Origin: CAZKWG01 sp964615375
GTDB taxonomy: Bacteria > Myxococcota_A > UBA796 > CAZKWG01
NCBI GenBank assembly: GCA_964615375.1
Contig: CAZTOW010000002.1
Span: forward strand, 310,001-374,000
Direction: 5' to 3'
Length of the DNA: 64,000 bases
The position numbers and the translations under genes were made by a program. Each line of letters starts with the position of its first letter. Position 1 is the stretch's first letter. This document shows, in pieces, positions 11,229 through 18,914 of this stretch. The notes under the pieces are model-generated. The model saw only the letters and a program-made list of their open reading frames with translations. It searched no databases and had not been told where the DNA came from.

Positions 11229-12979
11229 TCCTGCTCCTGTCCACGGCGCTCGGCGCCAGCCTGAGCGGCGTCGTGCGCGCCGACCCCGAGGGCGACGCGC
11301 TCGCCGGCGTCTACGTCGTCGCCTGGAGCCTGCGCGGCGACTACGTCTACGAGCTCACCGACGCCGACGGCGCCTGGACCATCGCCGATCTCCCCGCGGG
11401 CGGCTACCGCGTGCAGGCCGTGACCCCGGACAGCTCGACCCGCGTGCCGCGCTTCTTCCCGCACGCCCGCTCCTACTGCGACGCGGCCCTGCTGGAGCTG
11501 GAGGCGGACGAGGCCTTCACCGGCGTCGACCTGGATCTCCCCACCGGCGCCACCCTGAGCGGGCGCCTGGTCGGGCCCGACGGCGAGCCGGTCGCGGGCG
11601 CAGAGCTGACCGCGGAGGGTCAGGACGAGCTGGACGGCCTCGAGCGCGGGACCTACAGCGGCTCCGACGGGAGCTTCACGCTCACGGGCCTGGACGCTGA
11701 GGAGGATCTGGGCGGGGCCTGGCGCTGCATGGTGGAGCTGGAGGGCTGGCCCGACCAGGCCCTCGGCCCCTCCTACGACGACGACGACGGCGCCCTCTTC
11801 GAGGTGAGCCTGGGCGAGGAGACGGCGCTCGGCGACCAGAGCCTGCTGGCCGGGATCCGCGTGCTCGGCACGGTCACCGGCCCAGAGGGTCTGCTGGCCG
11901 ACGCCAACGTCCACGTCTACGCGTCGAGCCAGGTGGTCTCCGTCCAGACCGACGAGGCCGGCGCCTTCGAGGCCAGCGGCATCCCCCCCGGCGAGGTGCT
12001 GGCCTGGACCAGCGCCGCGGGCATCGCCACCACCTACTACCCGGACGCCGACCGCCCCACCGAGACGCTCCCCGCTGAGGAGGAGGGCGGGGAGCTGAGC
12101 GGGGTGGCGCTGCTCCCCCCGGCCGAGGCCGTCTTCCGCGCCAACCTCCTCCCGCTGGAAGACATCGACCTCAGCGGCGTGACCGGCCTGCTCTACAACG
12201 ACACGCTGACGGTAGGCTTCGGGGCGCGGGCCGAGGAGGACGGGACGCTGGTCATCGACGGCCTGCACGGCGGGGACTACACGCTCTACCTCTTCGCATC
12301 CGACGAGGGCTACGCCGACGACTTCGTGCGCGACGAGGACGGCGAGCCCCGCGTGTTCACGGTGCTGGGCGAGACGGACAACGATCCGATCGACCTGGAT
12401 CTGACACCACGGGCGGTGCTGGCCGGGCAGGTCGTGGACGAGACCGGGGCGCCCGTGGACGGCGCGGTGGTGATGGGCTGGCCGGCGGACGACCCGGACG
12501 GCGACGCGGAGGTGGCGCAGGCGGACGAAGATGGCCTGTTCTCGCTGACCAACCTGGAGAGCGGGCGCTGGCGCCTGGAGGCGAAATACAGCCCGCTGTG
12601 CCCGGAGGATCCCGACTGGGTGACGGTCTGGTACCCGGACAACGAGGTCTATGAGGAGTACGCGGGCTCGCTGGAGCTGGCCGAGGGCGAGCGCGTGGAC
12701 GGGCTGGTCTTCGTGCTGCCCCGCGACCGGGACGCCGACGCCATGGGCGACGCCTGGGAGCGCGAGGAGGGCCTGGACCCCGAGCGCGACGACGCGGACG
12801 AGGACCCCGACGAGGACGGCTACACCAACCTGGAGGAGTACCTGCTGGGCACGGACCCCACGGTGGACGAGGACGGGGGTGTGCTGGGCGGGGACGGCTG
12901 CGGCTGCGGGGGCGGCAAGAGCGCCGGCGTGCTCCTGCTCGTGGGCCTGCTGGCCCCGCTGCGGAGGCGCCGCGCTTGA
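11222..12979 (+). CDS. Surface protein with carboxypeptidase-regulatory repeats and MYXO-CTERM tail
   Basis: A 585-residue secreted protein. A short signal peptide (MVILLLSTALGASLSG) leads into at least five Ig-like carboxypeptidase-regulatory or Cna-B-type repeats, each with a G-x-V...P-V-A-G-A opening and a D-x-x-G-x-F/W centre. About residues 500-550 hold an Asp-rich calcium-type segment (DRDADAMGDAWE, DEDPDEDGYTN). The C-terminus is DGCGCGGG, a 17-residue hydrophobic helix and RRRRA, a MYXO-CTERM-like sorting signal known to direct cell-surface attachment after processing by a myxosortase. The start has GGGGAGGGA upstream and overlaps the preceding gene as ATGGTGA. The stop overlaps the next gene as TTGA. 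An adhesive or structural role is an inference. Confidence 0.85.
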   Translation: MVILLLSTALGASLSGVVRADPEGDALAGVYVVAWSLRGDYVYELTDADGAWTIADLPAGGYRVQAVTPDSSTRVPRFFPHARSYCDAALLELEADEAFTGVDLDLPTGATLSGRLVGPDGEPVAGAELTAEGQDELDGLERGTYSGSDGSFTLTGLDAEEDLGGAWRCMVELEGWPDQALGPSYDDDDGALFEVSLGEETALGDQSLLAGIRVLGTVTGPEGLLADANVHVYASSQVVSVQTDEAGAFEASGIPPGEVLAWTSAAGIATTYYPDADRPTETLPAEEEGGELSGVALLPPAEAVFRANLLPLEDIDLSGVTGLLYNDTLTVGFGARAEEDGTLVIDGLHGGDYTLYLFASDEGYADDFVRDEDGEPRVFTVLGETDNDPIDLDLTPRAVLAGQVVDETGAPVDGAVVMGWPADDPDGDAEVAQADEDGLFSLTNLESGRWRLEAKYSPLCPEDPDWVTVWYPDNEVYEEYAGSLELAEGERVDGLVFVLPRDRDADAMGDAWEREEGLDPERDDADEDPDEDGYTNLEEYLLGTDPTVDEDGGVLGGDGCGCGGGKSAGVLLLVGLLAPLRRRRA

Positions 12980-14043
12980 GGCGGAGGGTCCTGCTCGGGC
13001 TCCTCATCGGCGGCCTCGCCCTCGGGCTGGCGCTGTGGGGCGTTCCGCTTCGGGACCTGGGGGCGGCGCTGGGACGGGCGGAGCTGGCCTGGCTGATCCC
13101 GGTGGCCCTGCTCTTCTTCTGTCAGCAGCTCCTCCGCGCCCTGCGCCAGGGCCTCCTGCTGCACGGGGCTGTCGGCGAGGATCGCGGCCTGCCGCTGCGC
13201 CAGAGCCTGAGCGTGCTGTGCGTGAGCTTCCTCTTCATCAACACGCTGCCCGCCCGCCTCGGCGAGGTCGTGCGCCCCACGCTGCTGTGGGAGCGCCACG
13301 GCGTGCCGCTGGGGCGGGGGGTGGCCATGGTGCTGGTCGAGCGCGCGCTGGACCTGGCCAGCGCCATCGGGATGCTGGCCCTGGTCGCCCTCTTCGTGCC
13401 GACCCCGAGCCGGACGTTGAGCATCCAGGGCTACGCGGTGGACTGGGTGGAGCTGGGTCGGGCCGCAGCCACGGTGGTCCTGCCGGCGATGCTGGCGGCC
13501 CTGCTCCTGCTCCTGGTGGGCGGGCGGGCGCTGGTGCGCTGGGCCTCCCCTCGCCTGCCGAGCTGGCCCGCCTGGTCACGTCGCCCCGCCCGCCTGCTGC
13601 TCGGCTTCGCCGGGAGCTTCGCCGACGGCATCACCGCGGTGCGCGCGCCGGCCCGGATCGCCGCCGTGCTCGGCCTCACCGCCGCCACCTGGTCCCTCTC
13701 CGGCTTCATGTTCGTCTGCAGCGCCCACGCCTTCCACGCCGCCGACGCCATCGGCTACGGCCAGGGCGTCGGCCTGCTCTCCATCACCATGCTGGGCACC
13801 GCCGTCCCCTCGGCCCCCGGATTCGCGGGGACCTACGAGGCCTTCCTGCGCGGTGGCCTCGCCCTCTTCGGGGTGAGCGGCGGCGACCGCGACGCCGACG
13901 CCGTGGCCTTCGCCCTGGTCCACCACTGGTGGGTGTACGGGGTCCAGGCCTGCACGGCCATCTTCTTCCTCGCGGTGGACCGGATCGACCCCGGCGCGCT
14001 GTGGGCGAAGGCGACCGCGCGCTGGCGGGAGGCGGCGGGCTGA
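12976..14043 (+). CDS. Flippase-like membrane protein (LPG synthase TM / UPF0104 family)
   Basis: A 355-residue polytopic membrane protein with about eight hydrophobic segments. The family signature is the motif NTLPARLGEVVRP near residue 90 with a downstream ERALDLA helix and the later GTAVPSAPGFAGTYE segment. These proteins include the membrane half of lysylphosphatidylglycerol synthases and relatives thought to move lipid-linked compounds across the inner membrane. There is no aminoacyl-transferase domain, so a flippase or transport role is more likely than lipid aminoacylation. The predicted start is TTG, sharing bases with the stop of the MYXO-CTERM gene (TTGA), which implies coupling. 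It ends ten bases from a convergent gene. Confidence 0.82.
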   Translation: MRRRVLLGLLIGGLALGLALWGVPLRDLGAALGRAELAWLIPVALLFFCQQLLRALRQGLLLHGAVGEDRGLPLRQSLSVLCVSFLFINTLPARLGEVVRPTLLWERHGVPLGRGVAMVLVERALDLASAIGMLALVALFVPTPSRTLSIQGYAVDWVELGRAAATVVLPAMLAALLLLLVGGRALVRWASPRLPSWPAWSRRPARLLLGFAGSFADGITAVRAPARIAAVLGLTAATWSLSGFMFVCSAHAFHAADAIGYGQGVGLLSITMLGTAVPSAPGFAGTYEAFLRGGLALFGVSGGDRDADAVAFALVHHWWVYGVQACTAIFFLAVDRIDPGALWAKATARWREAAG

Positions 14044-14053
14044 GGTCGTCCAG

Positions 14054-15490
14054 TCAGCCGTCAGGGTTGGCGGGATCGCGCCCGGACCTCAGCTCTTCCC
14101 CGTCCGTGTACCCGTCGGCGTCCATGTCGGCCTCGTCGGGCAGGGTCCTGGCGATCATCTCCCACACGTTCGAGAGCCCATCAGCATCCGCGTCCTCGTC
14201 CGTGTCGTCCGCGCTGGGGTCCAGGCCGTGGGCCCGCTCCCAGCCGTCCCACATGCCGTCGGCGTCCGCGTCGTCGTAGTAGGAGGCCCCCGCGTAGAAC
14301 CCGCCATAGGCGCCGATGTCCATCACGCTCCCGTCGAGCTCGGTGAGCGTCGGGGCGCCCGCGTCGATGAGCGGCGAGCCCGGGGAGAGGTGCAGGTCCC
14401 AGGTCAGCGAGTCCAGCGCGAGCCACAGGCCCATGAATTTCGGGTCCACCTCGACGTTCCCGAGGAGCCCCACGCCGCGCAGCACCCCGCGGAGGTGCGT
14501 GTACCCGTCCCCGGCGCGATTGTCGAAGAAGGCCGAGCGCGACACGTCGATCTTCGCGGAGAGGTAGGCCCAGATCCCACCTGTGGAGTCCTCTGCCCGG
14601 TTGTGCGCGAAGATGGAGTGGTCAAAGACCACCTTGAGCCCGGTCCACTGGCCGAACACCGCGCCGCCGTTCAGCGCGCTGTTGCCGACCACGGTGAGGT
14701 TGCTCAGCCGGGCGGTGGCGGAGTCCCAGACGAAGTAGAGCGCTCCTCCTCTCCCCCCGGGGGCGTGGTTGTCGGCCAGGATGAGGTTGTTCGCCTCCAA
14801 GGCCACGTTCGAGCTCACGCAGATCGCGCCGCCGCCGCCGCGCCCCAGACTCGCGTCGGACGCCTCGTTGCCGTAGAACTCCAGCTCGCGCAGCGTGGCC
14901 TCAGCGCTCGCCAGCAGCATCCCCCCGCCGAAGGTGGAGGACCCGTCCCCACGGTTCTCCAGGAGCATGCTCTCGCTCAGCTCCAGCGACCCGGTGTGGA
15001 CCATGATCCCGGCTCCTCCCAGCGCGGTGTTCCCCCAGACCAGCAGGTCGCGGGCCACGACCTCGCTGAGGTAGACGAAGATCCCGCCGCCATAGGTGTC
15101 CGCCTCGTTCTCCCGCACGACCAGATCCCAGAGCTCAGCCGAGCTGTCCTCCAGGTAGAGGCCGCCGCCGTTGGTGCTCGCGCCACCCGTCAGCGTGAGG
15201 CCCGAGATCGAGAGGCCCTCGCAGCCATCCACGGTCAGCACCGGCCCGGTCCCGTCCCCCCAGATCGCCGTGGTCCCGCTGCCGTCCACGCCCACGAGGC
15301 TCAGGTCGTCGATCTCGTTGACGGTGAGCGACTCGTTGTAGACCCCGGCGCTCACGCAGACGCGGTCCCCGTCCACCGCCGCGTCGAGGGCCTCCTGGAT
15401 GGTGGCGTGGTCCTCGGGGACGAGGATGTCGCAGTCCTCCGCCGCGGCCAGACCGACGGGGAGGAGGAGGGTGAGCCGCGTGAGGGACAT
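14054..15490 (-). CDS. Secreted right-handed beta-helix protein with calcium-type Asp repeats
   Basis: A 478-residue exported protein. A signal peptide (MSLTRLTLLLPVGLAAA) is followed by VPEDHATIQEALDAA, the usual opening of pectate-lyase-like beta-helix proteins. The body has many short repeats containing GG-G-x-Y/I-x-E/S patterns (NGGGLYLEDS, YGGGIFVYLS, FGGGMLLASA), matching polymorphic-membrane-protein or parallel beta-helix coils. The C-terminal 75 residues hold three thrombospondin-3-like DxDxDG segments. There is no membrane tail. The start is the ATG with AGGAG five bases upstream. Function is unknown; such proteins are commonly surface or secreted polysaccharide-binding or adhesive proteins. 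It is transcribed alone. Confidence 0.8.
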   Translation of the reverse strand: MSLTRLTLLLPVGLAAAEDCDILVPEDHATIQEALDAAVDGDRVCVSAGVYNESLTVNEIDDLSLVGVDGSGTTAIWGDGTGPVLTVDGCEGLSISGLTLTGGASTNGGGLYLEDSSAELWDLVVRENEADTYGGGIFVYLSEVVARDLLVWGNTALGGAGIMVHTGSLELSESMLLENRGDGSSTFGGGMLLASAEATLRELEFYGNEASDASLGRGGGGAICVSSNVALEANNLILADNHAPGGRGGALYFVWDSATARLSNLTVVGNSALNGGAVFGQWTGLKVVFDHSIFAHNRAEDSTGGIWAYLSAKIDVSRSAFFDNRAGDGYTHLRGVLRGVGLLGNVEVDPKFMGLWLALDSLTWDLHLSPGSPLIDAGAPTLTELDGSVMDIGAYGGFYAGASYYDDADADGMWDGWERAHGLDPSADDTDEDADADGLSNVWEMIARTLPDEADMDADGYTDGEELRSGRDPANPDG

Positions 15491-15886
15491 GAGGGCTCCT
15501 TCGTACTGGAGCATCCTGCCCACCGGACCCTTCGCCGGTCGATTACACGCGCTGACAGGAGGGCCTCCCCGCCATCTTCAGCGCCGGCTGCTGAGACTGG
15601 TTCGACCTTCGCGGGTGGAGGGACGCGCTGAACCGCCAAGGGGCCAAGAACGCCAAGACAAGCGCACTCTTGGCGCCCATGGCTGGGCGCTCAGCCGTCC
15701 GCATCGGCATCAGGGGATCCCCTCGATGCGAGACCGGAAGACCTCGTGGAAACAGCCACATCTCCGGGGAGAAGACGTGCCACAGTTCGGGTCACTGGAC
15801 CCTGGGGCGTGGGCAGGCAGACCCTGCAGACCTTGGGTGCACCGCACACCCGACCCGCACAGCTCGATCCCTCCCCTCCCCTCCCC
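15491..15886. other. Intergenic region with short CCAAG repeats
   Basis: About 400 bases between the beta-helix gene and the end of trmB. I see no convincing gene. It contains the ribosome site of the beta-helix gene, a cluster of CCAAG repeats with a small inverted repeat (15631-15675), and a pyrimidine-rich stretch near 15870. It is the only gap over 300 bases in the window. Confidence 0.6.
15631..15675. repeat. CCAAG short repeats with an 8-base inverted repeat
   Basis: CGCCAAG, GGCCAAG and CGCCAAG recur at about 10-base steps (15634-15657). The last one (CGCCAAGA, 15651-15658) forms a perfect 8-base inverted repeat with TCTTGGCG (15668-15675) across a 9-base spacer. There is no T-run, so it is not a clear terminator. 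Confidence 0.55.
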
Positions 15887-16597
15887 TCACGCCTCCCGGC
15901 GTCTCACCCACAACGCCAGCACCGGCAGCCCGCGCTGGTAGAACTTCCTCTGGTAGTTCGTGATCACGTCGTCCTCACCCCAGGGCGGCCCGTCGCGGCG
16001 GATGTCGTCCGTCTCGCCGATGACCTCGAAGGGAAGCCCCTCGATGCTGCAACGCAGCAATTCCACGTTGGGGGCGAAGTCGGTCTTCAGGCGCAGGCAG
16101 GCGCCGGGCTTGAGCGCGCGGGCGGCGAAGGCGACGAAGGGGCCGCCCAGCAGGCGCTTGTCGGCCTGGCTCTCCTTCGGCCACGGGTCAGGGTGGTTGA
16201 CGTAGAGCCCGTCGAGCGAGCCCGGCTCGAACAGATCGTCCAGGCTCCAGGCGTCGTAGCGCACGATGCGCGCGTTCTGGAGCCCGGCCGCCTGGATCTT
16301 GCGGGCGCAGAGGATGACGCGCTTGTAGCGGATCTCGATCCCCACCCAGTCCTGCTCGGGGTGGCGGGCCGCCATGCCGGAGAGGAAGAAGCCGTTGCCG
16401 CTGCCCACCTCGAGGTGCAGGGGAGCCTGCCGCCCGAAGTGCTCGTGCCAGCGCCCGCGCAGGGGCAGCGCGCGCTCGGCGGGGATCGCGGGGAGCCCGA
16501 ACTCGCGGTGGAGCCGGATGTAGGGGTTGAGGTCGGCGTAGCCCGACTCCTCGGCGGCGCGCTGGCGGAAGACGCGGCGCTCGGAGGTCTCGCTCAT
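15887..16597 (-). CDS. trmB: tRNA (guanine-N7-)-methyltransferase TrmB
   Basis: A 236-residue SAM-dependent methyltransferase that makes m7G46 in the variable loop of tRNAs. The SAM-binding motif I is LEVGSGNGFF (62-71). The family-specific NHPDPWPK motif is at 134-141, and the C-terminal substrate motif ITNYQRKF is present. Length is normal. The ATG overlaps the moaE stop by four bases (ATGA), making a moaD-moaE-trmB operon. The pairing of a molybdopterin pathway with a tRNA modifier appears to be one of convenience. Confidence 0.93.
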   Translation of the reverse strand: MSETSERRVFRQRAAEESGYADLNPYIRLHREFGLPAIPAERALPLRGRWHEHFGRQAPLHLEVGSGNGFFLSGMAARHPEQDWVGIEIRYKRVILCARKIQAAGLQNARIVRYDAWSLDDLFEPGSLDGLYVNHPDPWPKESQADKRLLGGPFVAFAARALKPGACLRLKTDFAPNVELLRCSIEGLPFEVIGETDDIRRDGPPWGEDDVITNYQRKFYQRGLPVLALWVRRREA

Positions 16598-17004
16598 GGG
16601 GCGTTCGCCCTCCAGCCCTCGCCGTCCCGGTAGCGCTCCTTCTTCCAGACGGGGACGCGGGCCTTGAGCGCCTCGATGGCCTGGCGGCTGGCCTCGTAGG
16701 CCTCGGCGCGGTGGGGGGCGGCGACGGCGATGACGACGCTGGGCTCGCCGAGGGCGACCTCTCCGGTGCGGTGGACGATGGCCACGCGCGCGGCGGGGAT
16801 CGCCTGCCGGATCTCAGCGATGATCTTCACCATCTCGGGGATGGCCAGCTCGGGGTAGGCCTCGTAGAACAGGCCCAGCACGGGCCGCCCGTCGAAGTGG
16901 TCGCGGGCGACCCCGGTAAACGTGAGCAGGGCGCCGGCCCCGGTCCAGGCCACGGCCCGCTCGACCGCGGCGACGTCGATGGGCTGCGCGGTGAGGGCGA
17001 CCAC
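16594..17004 (-). CDS. moaE: Molybdopterin synthase large subunit MoaE
   Basis: A 136-residue MoaE, slightly shorter than the usual ~150. MoaE with thiocarboxylated MoaD inserts two sulfurs into precursor Z to make molybdopterin. Diagnostic parts are GALLTFTGVARDH, EAYPELA, IVHRTGEVALGE and the catalytic lysine segment VPVWKKERY. The start is a GTG whose first G is the last base of the moaD TAG stop (TAGTG). A longer reading upstream would run out of frame through moaD and is rejected. The tight fusion fits the 1:1 complex of the two products. Confidence 0.92.
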   Translation of the reverse strand: MVALTAQPIDVAAVERAVAWTGAGALLTFTGVARDHFDGRPVLGLFYEAYPELAIPEMVKIIAEIRQAIPAARVAIVHRTGEVALGEPSVVIAVAAPHRAEAYEASRQAIEALKARVPVWKKERYRDGEGWRANAP

Positions 17005-17240
17005 TATCCACCTCCGATGGGCGGGATGAAGGCCACCTCGTCCCCCTCGGCCAGCGGCTGGCTCGGCGGGGCCCAGGCGTGGTTGATCGCGTAGAGCACG
17101 GGGAGCGCGCCCTCCTTCCCGGGGGGGAAGAGCTCGCGGTAGAGCTCGCCCACGGTGCGGCCGGGCGTGACCTCCAGCTCCTCCGAGGCGGCCCCGCGCC
17201 GCTCGCGCAGGACGGCGAAGTGGCGGACCAGCACTTTCAT
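17004..17240 (-). CDS. moaD: Molybdopterin synthase sulfur carrier subunit MoaD
   Basis: A 78-residue ubiquitin-like protein ending in PPIGGG, whose terminal Gly-Gly is thiocarboxylated and donates sulfur in molybdopterin synthesis. The fold pattern MKVLVRHFAVLRE...LAEGDEVAFIPPI is typical. It is fused to moaE by a one-base overlap. The other early molybdopterin genes (moaA, moaC) and moeB are not in the window. Confidence 0.92.
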   Translation of the reverse strand: MKVLVRHFAVLRERRGAASEELEVTPGRTVGELYRELFPPGKEGALPVLYAINHAWAPPSQPLAEGDEVAFIPPIGGG

Positions 17241-17285
17241 CCCGCGTCCTTAACATGGCCCGCGCCGACGTGGCATCATGTGGCG

Positions 17286-17873
17286 ATGCGCCCCCACGCC
17301 ATGCTCTTCGCCCTGCTGCTCTGCGGGGCCTGCGGCCAGGACGAGCCCGTGCTCTCCGGCGTGCCGGAGCCCCAGGCCCCGACCAGCGCCCCCGCGGCCC
17401 CCGGCGAGGAGGCGCCGGTGCTCAGCGAGCTCAGCCAGGGCGCGGAGCTGCCCGCCGCCTACCAGCGGGCCGAGGGTGTGCTGATCGACGTGCGCTACCT
17501 GGGCGGCAAGACCTACCAGGAGGTGCGCGACGTGGTGGCCGAGCAGCTCGGCCCGCTCCAGGGCAGCGTGGAGCTCCCCGCGGGCGCCGGGACGGAGATG
17601 CGCTTCCAGAGGGGCGAGCTCCGGGTGCTGGACGACCGCATCATCCGCGTGCGCGTCCCCCTCGAGCCGCCCCTGCGCCGCACCGCCGCCCTGGCCGCGA
17701 CCGGCTTTCCTCCGGCCACCGGGCGCTACGTGACCCTGCACCGCGAGTACCGTCTGCACCACGAGTGGGGATTTCGCAGAATCCGACTCATGCGCGAAGA
17801 TCGGAGCTCGGAGCTGGTCAACGCCGTGGACGCATGGCTGGTCGTCCCCGGAGAGAGCAGCTCCCGACGTTGA
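17286..17873 (+). CDS. Putative lipoprotein of unknown function
   Basis: A 195-residue exported protein. The N-terminus MRPHAMLFALLLCGAC-GQDEP is a signal peptide ending in a lipobox-like C-G-A-C, which is imperfect at the -3 position. A Pro/Ala/Glu-rich linker follows (about 20-55). A compact mixed domain follows (about 58-195) with many Arg residues and no motif that I recognise. The ribosome site is weak; the ATG was chosen because the signal peptide starts there. It diverges from moaD across 45 bases. Its stop codon is embedded in the TTGACA box of the next gene's promoter. Confidence 0.6.
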   Translation: MRPHAMLFALLLCGACGQDEPVLSGVPEPQAPTSAPAAPGEEAPVLSELSQGAELPAAYQRAEGVLIDVRYLGGKTYQEVRDVVAEQLGPLQGSVELPAGAGTEMRFQRGELRVLDDRIIRVRVPLEPPLRRTAALAATGFPPATGRYVTLHREYRLHHEWGFRRIRLMREDRSSELVNAVDAWLVVPGESSSRR

Positions 17874-17897
17874 CACGGGGCCCGCCCAACATACAAT
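17870..17897 (+). promoter_or_regulatory. Strong sigma-70-type promoter for the vWA lipoprotein gene
   Basis: A perfect TTGACA (17870-17875) is followed after 16 bases by TACAAT (17892-17897), so transcription should start near 17904. The -35 box overlaps the stop codon of the preceding gene. This is the best consensus promoter in the window. Confidence 0.7.
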
Positions 17898-17948
17898 TTC
17901 CAGCGGGTGGTTCAGGGTCTCTTCGCGCGGCGGTCAGGAGTGCTCGGC

Positions 17949-18914
17949 ATGTGCGCACCGCGCCTGACATCGCTCCGACTCCTCGCGCTCGCGCCCCTCG
18001 CGGGGTGCTCGAGCGAGAGCAGCTTCGTGGGCAAAGACGAGGAGGCCCGCGACCCCGTCACGGTCGAGGAGAGCTTCGTGCAGGAGGCCGAGGCGCGTGT
18101 GGACGTGCTCTGGGTCATCGACGACACGAGCTCGATGGCGGATGAGCATGCCGTCCTCTCTGACGCGCTGGGCGTGTTCGCCTCCGCGCTCGGAGAGCTC
18201 GGCCTCTCCTGGCAGATGGGGGTGGTCACCACGGACGTGAGCGGGGAGAGCGCAGGCGTCCTGCGCGGCGACCCCTGGATCCTCACCCCCGGTGTGGAGG
18301 GTCTGGAGGAGGCCCTGCTGGGCGCGGCCGACGTGGGCACAGAGGGCGCGTCTCCCGAGGCCGGGCTGGGCGCCGCCTTCCTGGCCCTCTCCGAGCCGCT
18401 GCGCTCGGGCGAGAACCGCTCCTTCCGTCGGGAGGACGCCGCCTTGCACATCGTGGTGGTCTCGGACGCCGACGACGAGAGCGAGGGCGTGCTCGGCGAG
18501 GATCCCGGCGGGGCGATGACCGTCTTCCTGGAGGAGGAGGCCCTGCGCACCGGGATGGACGCGCGCCTCTCGGCGGTGGTAGGCGACGCGCCGGAGGGCT
18601 GCACCTGGGACGGCGGCGCGGCCGAGCCGGGCGAGACCTACCTGTCCGTGGCCGAGGCCACCGGCGGCGTGCAGGCCAGCGTCTGCGCGGCCGATCTCAG
18701 CGTCGTGGCCAGCGCGCTGAGCGACAGCTCGGCCACCTGGCCCACCAGCTTCCCGCTCCAGGAGACGCCCGACCCGGACAGCGTCAAGGTGTGGGTGGAC
18801 GACGCGCGGGTCACGGAAGGCTTCACGGTTGTCACAGCGCCATCACAGATCGTCTTCGACACGCCCCCGGCGCCCTCGTCGGAGATCCGTGTGCGTTACG
18901 AGGTGGCGGAGTGA
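17949..18914 (+). CDS. von Willebrand factor A-domain lipoprotein
   Basis: A 321-residue lipoprotein. The signal peptide ends in LAPLAGC (lipid Cys20). The vWA domain begins at about residue 50, with a metal-ion site VIDDTSSMADE (Asp58, Thr60, Ser62, a D-x-T-x-S variant). It also has the inner strands LSWQMGVVTTDVSG and LHIVVVSDADDES. The last ~90 residues include a beta domain ending in RVRYEVAE. vWA domains bind protein or matrix partners through the metal. The start has AGGAG eight bases upstream. A GTG at 17907, just after the predicted transcript start, would give a 14-residue longer form. Its stop overlaps the next gene (GTGA), so the two are probably co-translated and may work together on the cell surface. 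Confidence 0.82.
   Translation: MCAPRLTSLRLLALAPLAGCSSESSFVGKDEEARDPVTVEESFVQEAEARVDVLWVIDDTSSMADEHAVLSDALGVFASALGELGLSWQMGVVTTDVSGESAGVLRGDPWILTPGVEGLEEALLGAADVGTEGASPEAGLGAAFLALSEPLRSGENRSFRREDAALHIVVVSDADDESEGVLGEDPGGAMTVFLEEEALRTGMDARLSAVVGDAPEGCTWDGGAAEPGETYLSVAEATGGVQASVCAADLSVVASALSDSSATWPTSFPLQETPDPDSVKVWVDDARVTEGFTVVTAPSQIVFDTPPAPSSEIRVRYEVAE

Noticed and set aside
15585..15610. GGTTCGAC resembling a tRNA T-loop
   Set aside because: No acceptor stem, anticodon arm or CCA end could be formed around it.
15543..15761. Possible 72-residue leftward gene in the intergenic region
   Set aside because: Weak hydrophobic stretch only, no ribosome site and no family; the CCAAG repeats run through it.
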